Origin: Corydoras sp. C115
Taxonomy: Eukaryota; Chordata; Actinopteri; Siluriformes; Callichthyidae
Reading direction: 5' to 3'
Length of the DNA stretch: 64,000 nt
NCBI GenBank assembly: GCA_019802505.1
Contig: JAFMOC010000011.1
Location: 1,133,001-1,197,000, forward strand
Of this stretch, positions 53,419 through 64,000 are shown piece by piece. Each line of letters starts with the position of its first letter. Position 1 is the stretch's first letter. The notes beneath the pieces are model-generated. The model was not told where the DNA came from. It was given only the letters and a program-made list of their open reading frames with translations, and did no database searches. The position numbers and the translations under genes are program-made.

Positions 53419-56400
53419 TATTGATATATAAAGATATGATATATGATATACCCCCAGGGTATATATGCCCGAGGGGGGGGATGATGAGCATCCCATTCGT
53501 ACAGAACTACAGGCAAAAACCCAAGCAAATGGACAAAGGATTATGAGCACGAATGCAGTCTGTATCTGCGGCAAGGTCTGCAAAAACCTAAAGAGCCTGA
53601 AGATCCACCAGGCAAAGATGGCCTTTCTTAAGGAGGGACAGAGTGAAGCAACGCTCAGGAATGGCATCTCGGACAACAGTTCTTGTTGAGCCAACTGCAG
53701 AACCTGGTGAGACGGAGGAGGTTCCAGGTCCGGAATCTCCCCACAGTACCCGGAACCTCCAAGCATCACAAGTCCCCCCTACAAGCAGAAAATCTGAACA
53801 GTGTATGGTGAAGTGGCCTGCTGTTAATGACAAGGAGTGGAAAAAGTTCAACGTTGATGTGAACAAGTGCCTGGAAGTTACATCGAAGGGCAGTGTTGAC
53901 CAGAAGCTCCACATCATGTGCAAAATCATCATGAACATAGGAGCAGAGCGGTTTGGCAAAAAGAAAGGCAAGAATCAAGCAAGCCAGCAAAGTTAAACCG
54001 ACGAGAAGCCAAGATTTATCAGCTGAGGCAAGAGCTGAAAACCCTGAGGCGCCAGTTCAAGACAGCAAAGGACGAGGTACAGATTGCCCTGTCAGAACTT
54101 ACAGATATTATAAGGGCAGAGTGCCACCGAAGGAGGGGAAAGGAAAGGGCACGGAAACGCTGCGCTTTCACTGGCAACCCATTTGGCTTCACCAAGAAAC
54201 TACTGGGCCAGAAGTGAAGCGTGCTTGTAGGGAACTGTTAGTTACGCCAGAACCAGGGGATCAATTCATCACCACTGAACCAACCCTGAAGGAGGTGGAA
54301 GGAGTAATTAGAGCAGCTAGATCCAGCTCTGCTCCGGGACCAAGCGGTGTCCCCTACAAGGTCTATAAACAGTGCCCCCAGCTCCAGAAACGTCTCTGGA
54401 AGATTCTGAGGGTAATCTGGCGCAGAGGGAAGGTAGCTGCACAGTGGAGGTATGCTGAGGGAGTGTGGATAGCAAAGGAGGAGGAATCTTGTAACATTGA
54501 GCAGTTTCGTATCATCTCACTGCTCAGTGTCGAATGTAAGATCTTTTTCAAGATTGTGTCCCAATGTCTGACAGACTTCCTCCTAAAGAATGCGTACATT
54601 GATACCTCCGTCCAGAAAGGAGGTTTCCCAGAAATACCTGGATGCCTGGAAAACACAGGTGTTGTGACGCAGCTGATCCGTTAGGCAAGAGAATGCAAAG
54701 GAGACCTGGTAGCTCTTTGTCTAAACTTGGCCAATGCCTACGGTTCTATTCCACACAAGCTACTTGAGACAGCACTGGCAAGACACCATGTTCCCGACAA
54801 ATTCCATAGCCTCATTGTGGATTATTACAGCAACTTCAGCGCGAGAGTCTCTTCGGGCCAAACAACATCATCTTGGCATCGCCTAGAGAAGGGGATAATT
54901 ACCGGCTGTACAATCTCTGTAACCCTCTTCTCATTGGTCATGAACTGGATTGTAAAGTCTGCTGAGGTGGAATGCAGAGGACCAAAGTCAAGCTCTGGAG
55001 ATACAGCATCCCCCTATAAGAGCCTTCATGGATGACCTAACAGTGACATCATCATCTATTCCAGGGTGCAGATGGCTCCTTCAGGGGCTTGAAAGGCTCA
55101 TCTCCTGGTCAAGGATGAGCTTCAAGCCTGCTAAGTCCAGGTCTCTGGTCCTAAGGAAGGGGAAAGTGTCTGACAGGTTCCACTTCGTTCTGGGAGAAAC
55201 AACAATCCCAAGTCACTGAGAAGCCTGTCAGAAGCTTGGGCAAGATCTTTGACAACTCCCTGAAGGACTCAGCTGCCATACAGCAAACCAAGAATGAATT
55301 GTCCACCTGGCTTACAACGATTGACAGATCTGGCTTACCTGGTAAATTCAAAGCCTGGATCTACCAGTACGGTGTCCTGCCGAGAATACTCTGGCCTCTA
55401 TTAATCTATGAAGTGCCGATAACAACTGTAGAAGCTCTAGAGAAGTCCATCAACCAGTGCCTGAGGAGGTGGCTGGGACTTCCTCAGTCCTTGAGCTGCA
55501 TCGCCTTGTATGGCCATTCCAACAAGCTGCACCTACCTTTCAGTGGACTAACGGAGGAGTTCAAAGTCACCTGTTCCAGAGAGGTGCTGTTATATAGGGA
55601 CTCCAGAGACAAAAATGTCGCTGCAGCAGGCATCCTCGTGAAAACTGGAAGGAAGTGGCAAGCTCAGGAGGCCGTCAATAGAGCAGAGGCATAAGGCATA
55701 AGATGCTAGTGGGCTTGGGAAGGGCATCCATCAGGAAGGGCGGGGCTTGGTACCTGTCCAAGGCCACGGTACGATCTAGCCCATGGAAAGGAAAAGCGCC
55801 GGCTGATACAGGACGAGATACATGCGGAGGTGGAGGAAGAACGCTGTAGCAAGACAGCCGGAATGGCTAAACAAGGAGCATGGACCAAGTGGGAACACAC
55901 AGAGTCCAGTAAAATCACCTGGTCAGAACCATCACGCATCAAATTTCTCATCCAATCAGTGTACGACATCCTCCCAAGCCCGGCCAATCTGCACACCTGG
56001 GGAATGGTAGAAACTCCTGAGTGAAAGCTGTGCCAGAAGAGGGGAACCCCTGAGCACATTCTAATCTGTTGCCCAGAGCACTAGGGAAGGGGCAGTACCG
56101 CTAACGCCACGACCAAGTGTTGAAAGCTCTGGCAGACTCCATTGGCACAGCAATCCAGCACAGCAAGACCCAGGCTGCCCCAAAACAATTAATAACCTTT
56201 ATCAGAGCAGGGCAGAAGGCACTACCAACTAACCAACCGAAGGTGGTAGGGGAACTCCTTATCTCTGCCCGTGAATGGCAGCTTCAAGTTGACCTCGGAA
56301 GGCAGCTCAAGTTCCCAATGAACATCACAACCACATCTCTCCGCCCAGACATGGTGCTGACTTCGGAGTCCGCAAAACAAGTGGTTGTTCTGGAACTAAC

Positions 56401-56772
56401 TGCCCCCTGGGAAGACCGGATTGAGGAGGCACACGAGCTTAAGAGGGCCAAGTATGCAGAGCTCAGTACAGACTGCCGGAGCAATGGCTGGAAAACCCGC
56501 TGCGAGCCGGTTGAGGTTGGATGCAGAGGCTTCGCTGGCCATTCACTGCTGCGAACCCTCAAAAAATAGCCATCAAGGACATTCTTGAGACTGCAGAGAG
56601 GGCCTCACAATGGCTGTGGATCCGTAGGGGGCTAACGTGGGATAACGCCACTTGGACACAAGCCGGGTCGCCCAGGTGAGGGTGTATGATCAAAGACCCG
56701 AAACACCCTAAGACCCTGGGTTCTTCACTGATGACGTGTCCAAGTAGCACCAATAGGTGTATTATAATCTAT
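53419..56772 (+). mobile_element. R2/HERO-type non-LTR retrotransposon, nearly full length, dead
   Basis: About 3.35 kb flanked by a 10-bp direct repeat, ATTACCTTTA (53409-53418 and 56773-56782), a plausible target duplication in an older L2-like tail. A single ORF can be followed on plus across several frames: N-terminal zinc-finger region, reverse transcriptase, CCHC motif and a C-terminal restriction-like nuclease. That domain order defines the R2/NeSL/HERO group. GC content is well above its surroundings. Confidence 0.85.
53465..56569 (+). pseudogene. Broken ORF: zinc finger, reverse transcriptase, restriction-like endonuclease
   Basis: Pieces in order: 53465-53689, C2H2-like VCICGKVC..LKIHQ; 53643-54217, basic linker; 53953-54684, RT start with SSAPGPSGVPYKVYK and FRIISLLSVECK; stop TAG near 54682 inside LIR-AREC; 54694-55035, RT motif A as LNLANAYGSIPH, where the usual catalytic Asp reads Asn; 55028 onward, FMDDLTV (motif C) after a frameshift; 55236-55694, RT thumb; 56010-56080, zinc motif (LCQKRGTPEHILICC) with a TGA where the first Cys is expected; 56117-56569, endonuclease LRPDMVLTSES and VVVLELTAPWEDR. 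Multiple frameshifts. Non-functional. Family assignment is from motif recall, without a search. Confidence 0.85.
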
Positions 56773-56784
56773 ATTACCTTTACC

Positions 56785-57310
56785 TTTTAGTCATATTAGA
56801 GTGTATAATTTAACAGATGCCTTTACCTAAAGCAACTTACAAATGAGATAACAACACAATTCACTGTAGTATAATCAAATCCGCACATTAGCCAGTTTGG
56901 TTTTTAATGTATCTAGTGCTTCTGTATGAAATGTGTTTTTTGAAAATGCTAAATGTCTGAGCATTACTGAGTTGGAAAGGTCATTCCACCATTTAGCAGT
57001 GACTAGAGAGCAGTGAACGAGTTAGAGTGTATTTTGGAAAGATAGAGTGAAGGTAAGAGGAGGCAGATCCAGAGATTGTCCTGTGCCTTGTGCTGAATGC
57101 GAGCAGCTATAGGGAGCTAATAGAGAGAGATGAGTAATGGAATGACATGAATTTGCTTGGGTTTGTTGAACCCAAAACTCTGAGGCTAATGAGTTTTGAA
57201 TCAGAGGCCTGATTGTGCAAGCTGGGAGACCGGCAAGCAATGCATTACAATAATCAAGCAGGGATAGGATGAAGGCTTGAACCAACAGCTGAGTAGCATG
57301 TTCAGTCAAG
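56785..57310 (-). pseudogene. L2/CR1-like LINE reverse-transcriptase fossil
   Basis: Minus strand reads QLLVQAFILSLLDYCNALLA and GLPACTIRP (57160-57300), then broken frames, then a TTAAAT-rich tail with AAGCAACTTACAAATGAG complement near 56830-56850. Typical LINE ORF2 C-terminal fragment. Confidence 0.85.
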
Positions 57311-57935
57311 AAAGTTCTTATTTCCCTGATGTTATACAGGATGATCTGCAGGAACAGACAGTTTTAGTGGAATTTAGTTTTAGAAATACGAGGCTCGCTG
57401 GTTAAACACAGGAACAAAAGGCTAGCTGACTAATACAAGGAGACAGGATTACAGCCTGGGAAGGTTAATCACTAATAAGATGCCATGGCAGTGAAGAAGA
57501 AAGAATTCAACCTGACAACTGCTAACAAAATGAACCAAACAACCTAACAAAAAGAAGATTTGAATAACATAACTGAAGAATGAAAGCACAGGTGTTACAT
57601 GATAAGTAAAACACAAAAGGAAATATGTAATGTGAATGTTACGACGCCGCTTCATGGTAGTGTAGCAACAAGAATAGAGGCCAGTACCATCAGCAGTAAT
57701 GCTTCTTTAATAAAGCTCAGTATGCAAATGCAAACCAAAACAAACAACCTAAAGCAGCATGTGAAATAAATTAAAGGATCTCTCATCTATTAGAGATCGG
57801 GCAAACCTTATTCAAGTTTTTCAGGAGACTGTCATTTGCATCACATGTGGTACATAAAAAAGGAAACGAAATCGTGTCTCACGGACCCAGTTTCACTCTA
57901 AGCAATTTCTATCAAAATAGAATTCAGTTTTTTTT
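57311..57935. other. Intergenic stretch, nothing recognised
   Basis: No gene or repeat assigned. Confidence 0.5.
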
Positions 57936-57939
57936 TATT

Positions 57940-58105
57940 CAGTTATTCATTATCTTCCCCTTTACATTAAAAATTTCTACTAAAGTCATGGGGGGGGGGG
58001 GGGGGGGGTTCCCCATGTCCATCCAGGGGAGAAAGTTTTGGGCGCTGGGCAGGACAGGGCACCAATCTATCGCTGGGAACACTCACTCACACAGATACAG
58101 ACACA

Positions 58106-58155
<50 letters not shown>

Positions 58156-58350
58156 ATATATGGGGCAATTTAGGGCTTTCAATTAACCTTAAATTAATAT
58201 TTTTGGACCGTGGCAGAAAACCTGTGAACCTGGAGGAAAAATATGCATACAAAGGGAGAACATTGAAACTCCACCCAGATCTGGAGTCGAACTTGGAATC
58301 CCCACCACTGAGAGACGAACGTGCTAACCATTAAACCACTGTGCTGCCCT
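57940..58350 (-). repeat. V-SINE copy with G-run and (CA)n
   Basis: Tail TTATTCATTATCTTCCCC, a G-run at about 57990-58008, (CA)n at about 58100-58153, diverged central domain and head CCACTGTGCTGCC. Confidence 0.88.
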
Positions 58351-58919
58351 CAAAGTAAAATTGAAATTTGAAATAAAATCTAAAATGTTAAATATTAAAA
58401 TACAGCAGCATTTTAAAATAGAAATATAAAATATAGCAGCAATGCTATATGATGCTTTAAAATATAAAATTACCGGCAGAATATGAAAAGTGAAATTTTA
58501 GCAGCATGTTATATGTAAATGAGATAATGTGAACGTGCTGAGGAAAGGTGTCGTAGTGTAAAGTGTCTATGAGGAGTGTATTCATTTATTTATTTTTTTT
58601 GCTATAAAACTTATGTTGTACTTAATGCACTACAGCTTTCTGCCTGAGGGTAGCGGGACAAAAAGTGGGTGTACTGGGTGTGTGTAGTATTTTATGATGC
58701 AGGAGGACTCATTTGCAAAATGTGGTACATGAAATGAAACGTAATTGTGGCTCATGGATTCAATTTCCCCCTATTTCTATCAAAGTAAAATTTTAATTTT
58801 AAATTTTAAATATTAGATATAGTATAAAATAGAAAATGTGAAATATAAAATATAAGCAATGTAAAATATATGATTTTAGATATGTAAGATATAAAATGAA
58901 CAATTACTTTACATAAACA

Positions 58920-59500
58920 GTACACTTAGTACTTAGTGGATGCTTTTATCCAAAGCGACTTACAAATGAAGGCGGCACAGTGGCTTAGTGGTTAGCACGT
59001 GCGCCTCTCAGCGCTTGGGATTCCCAATTTGAATCCCACTCTGCATGGGTTTCCCCTGGGTTCTCTGGTTTCCTCCCACAGTCCAAAAACATCGATCAAG
59101 GTCAATTGAATTCTCCAAATTGCCCCATATAGAGAGTGTGTTTGTGTGTGCATCTGTGTGAGTAAGTGTGTGCCCTGTCCTGGGTGTATCTGTCCAGCAC
59201 CCAAAACGTGGAGGATAAAGCGGAAGATAATGGATGGATGGATGGCTTACAAATGAGAACACAAGTCAGTAGTTATGAAAAAAACAGATACACTGTAGCA
59301 TATTCAAACCTGATCATTATCCTATCCTGTGCACCCTTTTTAAATTTGTTGTTATCAGGGGTTTGTGGATATGTGTGGATTTGTTTCTTAAAGATGCCAA
59401 GCGACCCCGCCTTATGGACAGAGTTGGGAAGCTTGTTCCACAATTTTGCAGTTGTGAACGTTGCAGAGAGAATTAGCACCACAGCGAGGTGCTAATTCTC
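58920..59500 (-). pseudogene. L2/CR1-like LINE 3' fossil, host of a V-SINE
   Basis: Minus strand reads FTTAKLWNKLPNSVHKAGSL then GIFKKQIHTYPQ at 59380-59470, the LINE ORF2 C-terminus, and a tail with AAGTCGCTTTGGATAAAAGC complement at 58937-58962. It is split by the V-SINE at 58970-59245. Confidence 0.9.
58970..59245 (+). repeat. V-SINE copy inside LINE, 11-bp target duplication
   Basis: GGCGGCACAGTGGCTTAGTG head, central domain, shortened 3' domain and (GGAT)n tail. Duplications CTTACAAATGA at 58959-58969 and 59246-59256. Confidence 0.95.
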
Positions 59501-59599
59501 ACACCGTATCTCCATAATGTCTCAGAATATAAAATGTGAAATTTTAGCAGCATGTTATATGTAAACGAGATAATGAGAAAGTTGCTGTGAGGAAAAGTG

Positions 59600-59822
59600 T
59601 TATAGTGTAAAGTGTCCATGAGGAGTGTTTTTTTTTTTTTTTTTTTTTTGCAATGTAGAGTTCAGTCTCACCTCTTTCTGGTGTGTAGCTGCTTCTCAGT
59701 CTTGTTGTTTTGTACTTCATGCTCTGCAGCCTCCTGCCTGAGGGGAGCGGGATTTAAAAAAAAAATGTATGTGCTGGGTGAGTGTGGTACTTCATGATGC
59801 AGAAGGCCCTTTTTCTGCATCA
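59600..59822 (+). repeat. LINE-like fragment interrupted by the LTR-like element
   Basis: CTGCAGCCTCCTGCCTGAGG, GTACTTCATGATGCAGAAGG and CTTTTTCTGCATCAGGAGG continue after the insertion as TGTAAATGTCCATGGTGGA. A related piece is at about 58625-58720. A T-run occupies 59629-59649. Confidence 0.6.
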
Positions 59823-59827
59823 GGAGG

Positions 59828-60723
59828 TGTTACGAGTTAAACAGGACACAAGGATACAGATGAACAAAAAGGGGTTCTTTTATTTAGTAGCAAACTCAAA
59901 GGTCAAAGAACGAAAAAGAGTCTACGAAAAGTGGACTCGGACATGGAACTGCGCTAAGAACGGAACTGAAAATTTATTCAAACATAAAGGGGTGGATTAG
60001 AACCCCGGGCTACCAATCCCTAAACCAGAGGGCTACTGCTGCGCCACTGGGGAGTTAAAGCAGGTTGAGCCAACGAGGCTCCACGACTTAAGAGCAGGAC
60101 GCAAATGCAGTTTCTCCACTCAAGAGGTGGACGTCCTCCCCACTCTGCACCTAAAACTTAGAAGAAGAGGGGAAGGGGAAAGACAGCAATTAGACAAAAG
60201 GAAAAAACACAATTTGATATTTTTTTAGTCACCTGGTCTCAAACCCGGGTCTGCTGAGTCAGAGCTGAGCACTTAGCAGGATTACCACTGAAGGGAGCAC
60301 CATAAAGGCTAAGATGCAGGCTCGGGTCCCATACGACACATTGCTGATTGGTAGGCCTTAGTCTACAGAGGTCCCAGCAACTCCTAGGGTAAAATACTTT
60401 TCCTGCTTAACAGAGAGCTGAAATACCTCCTGACGGTACCACGGCTGACCCCTCTAAACGGGCCCAGTCGTACCCACTAACCCTACACTAGCAAGTGTGA
60501 ACCATACGGTGGCAAATTCAAGGCTGCTGCAATTACCAGCCACAGAGCAGCTCCTTAAATAAGGAAGCTGCAGCTGGGTGCACGTTAGCCCTGATTAGGA
60601 TCGCCAGGATAAAAAACCCACACACAAAGGCTCTGTAACTTTGATGGCACCTGGTGCCCGAGCGTTGTGCGTGGGATGATCCGTCTCTGGATCATCCAAC
60701 GCACAACGCTCGTGCACCTAACA
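59828..60723 (-). mobile_element. LTR-like insertion (896 bp) with strong hairpin
   Basis: Bounded TG..CA (TGTTACGAG to GCACCTAACA) with a 5-bp duplication GGAGG at 59823-59827 and 60724-60728. The minus strand carries AATAAA at about 59880-59885. No polyprotein frame. Two tRNA-like segments on minus lie near 60000-60050 and 60235-60305. It could be a solo LTR or another non-autonomous element. Confidence 0.6.
60659..60712. repeat. 24-bp inverted repeat (hairpin)
   Basis: Left arm 60659-60682 (CGAGCGTTGTGCGT..) and right arm 60689-60712 (..ACGCACAACGCTCG) pair with a single mismatch around a 6-nt loop, GTCTCT. It lies close to the terminus of the LTR-like element. Confidence 0.95.
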
Positions 60724-60956
60724 GGAGGTGTAAATGTCCATGGTGGAACAAACCTAGGAGATGAGTCAAGTAACTAAACTTAAAGGAGCAAAGAAACAGT
60801 CTAATTAGGAGGGTGTCAGCCAACTCTTAACAGAATGGGACTCACACCCACTTTTTCACTCACAATGTTAATAAAGCCATGTTATTGTAAAATAATAAAG
60901 CCTGGCATTTTCCTGCTAAAACCGATATAAAAACAGCAGAGCTGGACGGCCATATA

Positions 60957-61826
60957 CAGACCCTTTCCAAAAAAATGTGAATATCATGGAAAAGTTGATA
61001 AATTTCTATAATTCCATTCAAAAATTTAAACTTTTTCACGGCTAACATGCTTTAATACGTAATCAATTCAAGTATTTATTTGTACATAATTTAGGATTCC
61101 AGCTCATAAAACCCACAAAACAGGAATTCAAAGAATTAGAATACTATGGAGAAATCAGCCCAAACTACTTTTCAGTTTTTGCAGAAAGAAATTAGAATCA
61201 CAACAAAACAATCAAAATATGGTACTTTCAAATATCTCAGCACTTCTTTGTTGTTGGATCTGGTGCCCCTCATTTTCCTCATGAGAATACCCCATAGATT
61301 CTCAGTGAAGTTTAGGTTCGGCGAGTTTGCTGGCCAGTCATGCATTGTGATGGCATGGGGATCAAATCAGGTTTTGGTGCTTCTGGCAGCATGGGAAGGA
61401 ACCAGGTCCTGCTAGAAGATGAAATCTGCATCTCCATACAGATCCTCAGTAGAAGGAATCATGAAGTCCTCTAAAACATTCTGGTAGACTGTTGCGGTGA
61501 CCTTGGATTTAAGAAAGCAGAGTTTACCAACACCTATACCGGACATTGCACCCCAAATCATGACCGACTGTGGATATTTCACACTGGACCTGGAAACAGT
61601 TTGGATTCTCTTCCACACCTCTACTGTTTAGTAGATGAATAGTCTGTTACACTTTGTTTAAAACATTCATTCCCTGCAAAATTTGTATTTCTTAAAAGTA
61701 TTTAAAAGTATTTCTAATTTTTTGGAATTTTTTTTATCTATAATCTATGAAAGTTTAACTTTTTAAATGGAATTATGGAAATTAATAAACTTTTTCATGC
61801 TATTCATTTTTTTTGGAAAGTGTCGG
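60957..61826 (-). mobile_element. Tc1-like transposon, internally deleted, both ends present
   Basis: 870 bp with terminal inverted repeats of about 80 bp. Left CAGACCCTTTCCAAAAAAAT; right end reverse complement CCGACACTTTCCAAAAAAAA, both followed by a TAATTCCAT segment. TA target dinucleotides at 60955-60956 and 61827-61828. About half of a standard 1.6-kb Tc1, so internally deleted. Confidence 0.9.
61140..61618 (-). pseudogene. Tc1 transposase remnant
   Basis: Minus strand reads PQSVMIWGAMSGIGVGKLCF, KSKVTATVYQNVLEDFMIPS and LYGDADFIF in one frame. After a break it continues with PANSPNLNFTENLWGILMRK-like sequence (61240-61340), holding the catalytic Glu of the DDE triad. The N-terminal DNA-binding domain is absent. 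Could not encode an active enzyme. Confidence 0.9.
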
Positions 61827-61829
61827 TAC

Positions 61830-63320
61830 AGTATATCAACCCATAACACTAGTGTAATTTTATATTGTATCTTGGATTTCAATACAGAACATCCATGTTG
61901 AAGCACTAATGCAACCCCACACATGAGAAATTGTAACAAAATATTGTTATATTTAACATATAACATCCAACATCTATTTTCCTCAAAAACATGCTGTAAA
62001 AGACGTGTCTAACACACTTAACGCACCATATTTACACCGTCTTGCATTTGGACAAAGAAAACATTCAGCATTTTGCACAAAATAAGAGACTAACGTACAA
62101 GAATTGAATTTTTGCAGTACTCTGAAAAGATGAAAGTAATATGCAAAGACAGGACTTGCCAGACCTGAAATATGGAGTTCAGAATTTGGTTGTGGGAATA
62201 CACAGACACATTCAGTAACTTTTCAGTGTGCGCAATTCACGCTTCACTTTATAGCTGAGGCTCTTTCACTCTCAAACTCTTTAAATTTCACCCCTTCTTA
62301 TTTGGCTGCAGAGACCAACAACTAACAAGAAATAAGGTTGGTAATAAATCTTACTTCCCCTACTTTCCTTGTGCCATGTTTTTTTTACAAATCCACTCCT
62401 GACCACAGCTTCACCACATCATTCCTTGCCTGCCTGCTTCACGTGTATAGCTTGAAAGCTTTTTGAAAGCACAAAGGGAATCTACAAAACAAAAGCTAAG
62501 AAACCAGAGAAAAAAGGATTAAATCACTGTATAAACAACACTCACCTGGGCAGCACTCTACCATCAAAGTTCTGTCTTCTGGTTTTACAAATAGTCACCA
62601 CTGCACTCTGCTGCTTTCCCCCCTTTGTGCTTAGTATTCACTGGGCTATTCACTTATGCTATTGTGCCTGTGCAAGCCCAAATGGGAAACACAGAACCCC
62701 CTGTTCACTCCACTGAGGTATCTGTGCAGCAATTGGTAAAGTTCAAATAACTGTTCTTAAGGACAATCCTTTTGTTACTTGGGTTACTTGATGGGCACTG
62801 TGATCCAGGATCCATCTAAGGCAGTCAAGAAATGGAGAGGAAATGGATATTGATTCTTTATTGTGAAGTGATTGAGGTCAGGATGATCAATGCAAAGCTC
62901 TTTTTGTTCCATCTTGTTTTTTTTTAGTTATAAAGAAAAGTATCACCCTTGTAGGAGGATCTAATAACACCCAAAGCAAGTCACTCAACATTATCCTCAC
63001 CCAACGTTACATATTTGGATCCCATGAGTATTTATATATGTCCACTTGAAGGAATGATAAAAAGCTAGAGGCTGATGGCACAGTCAAGCAGGACTTGTTT
63101 TTTTTTAAATCTGGAGTTATGAAAACTGACGGCGCAGTAAAAAGCACAAATTGACAACAGATGGAATAGCTGCCCACTGCCCAAAATCAACAAATCTTGA
63201 AAGGTGTTCTCGTGATAACCTTGATGGAGATGGAAACTGGCGACTTTGTATCTGGTCCATTGCCCTGATAAAGGAATAAGGATACATGTTTCCCAATGAG
63301 AAGTCATGAGAACTGAGGTT
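61830..63320. other. Intergenic stretch; weak relative of block A
   Basis: 62460-62595 resembles the ACCAGA..ACAGGATTA..ACTGTA..CACCC..GCACTCTA part of duplicated block A (47160-47260). Otherwise nothing recognised. Confidence 0.45.
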
Positions 63321-63324
63321 TGTC

Positions 63325-63870
63325 CATCCACCCATCATCTACCGCTTATCTGGGTCGCCAGGCCCTATCCCCAGCCATCTCTTCCAGATTGTCATGAGGC
63401 ACACAAGGCATTCCCATGCCAATCAAGAGACATCTCAATTAACATATTCTTGTCCTAGGTCTTCCTCAGGATCTTCCCTGGTTAAACGTACCCGGAAAAC
63501 CCCACCAGGAAGGTGTCTAGGAAGCATCGGAACCAGATGCCCAAACCACCTTAGCTGGCTCCTCTTGACTTGGAAGAGCAGCAGCTATACTCCAAACCAC
63601 TCCTTGAATGACTGAACCCCTTACCCTCTCTAAAAAAAGTTCAACCACTTTGTGGACACATTTCGGCCGCTTGTATTCGAGACCTCATTCTTTCAGACAC
63701 TACCCAGTGTTTGTGGCCATAGGTCAGGGTAGGAACATAGATTGACCAGTAAATTGAGAGCTTTGCCTTCTGGCTCATCCGCTTCACCACAACAGACAAG
63801 AGCAGATCTGTCGGTCAATCTCCGACTCCATCTTTCCCTCACTAGTGTACAAGATCCTTAGATATTTAAA
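63325..63870 (-). pseudogene. LINE reverse-transcriptase C-terminal fossil
   Basis: Minus strand reads LYTSEGKMESEIDRQI, then MSQKAKLSIYWSIYVPTLTY, GHKHWVVSERMRSRIQAAEM, and further on the PRKT-type region. These are hallmark ORF2 C-terminal motifs of an abundant fish LINE, different from the L2-like copies elsewhere. Frames are broken. It continues toward or past the right edge. Confidence 0.85.
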
Positions 63871-64000
63871 TTATTCCACATAAGACAGGAACTGAGGTTG
63901 TATGAAAGGTTATTTTCCCCTTCAGCACTTAAAAACTGCCAAAAAAAATTATTTTTAGCAGTTTTGTAAGTTTGTAACACCAAATGTCCATCAGGAATTA

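Noticed and set aside
53588..56562. Minus-strand open frames of 64-127 codons
   Set aside because: Antisense of the R2/HERO-type ORF, whose plus-strand motifs are recognisable.
5828..59060. tRNA-like sequences with good A and B boxes
   Set aside because: All sit at heads of SINEs and lack a complete cloverleaf acceptor, so they are not annotated as tRNA genes.
1..64000. CRISPR array, operon, phage or defence system
   Set aside because: No regularly spaced repeats with unique spacers and no prokaryotic gene organisation. Splice-site structure shows a eukaryotic nuclear locus.

Overview
The window is teleost nuclear DNA: AT-rich, intron-dominated and crowded with fish-type transposons (tRNA-derived V-SINEs, Tc1-like, hAT-like, L2/CR1-like LINEs, an R2/HERO-type LINE). 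The repeats look like those of an otophysan such as a catfish, but the sequence does not settle the species.

Only one host gene can be supported. It is the 5' two-fifths or so of calsyntenin-1 (clstn1) on the minus strand. Nine exons lie between 39945 (start codon) and 176 and join in frame into exactly 450 codons: signal peptide, two cadherin repeats, the linker and the first part of the LamG-like domain. The rest of LamG, the transmembrane segment and the cytoplasmic tail lie beyond base 1. The set includes a 30-nt in-frame microexon (11338-11367). Intron 1 is about 21.3 kb and intron 2 about 7 kb. The promoter and 5' UTR sit at about 39946-40190, with a perfect palindromic CRE and a short upstream ORF.

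Bases 1-39860 outside the exons are clstn1 introns. They carry V-SINEs, an hAT-type MITE with a perfect 8-bp target duplication in intron 5, Tc1 fossils, another hAT-like element (30658-31839), a 1.5-kb foldback element (33894-35378) and a locally shuffled duplication (20.1-22.4 kb).

Bases 40190-64000 lie upstream of clstn1, and no host exon was recognised there. The region contains a three-layer transposon nest (45633-47013) partly duplicated downstream, a solo LTR (52104-52456), an almost full-length but dead R2/HERO-type retrotransposon (53419-56772), a second LTR-like insertion with a strong hairpin (59828-60723), an internally deleted Tc1 copy with both inverted repeats (60957-61826) and a LINE reverse-transcriptase fossil at the right edge.

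No rRNA, true tRNA gene, CRISPR array or prokaryotic feature is present. The most notable observations are the clstn1 microexon, the palindromic core shared by several unrelated-looking MITEs, the foldback element, and the nests that can be dated relative to each other by target-site duplications.
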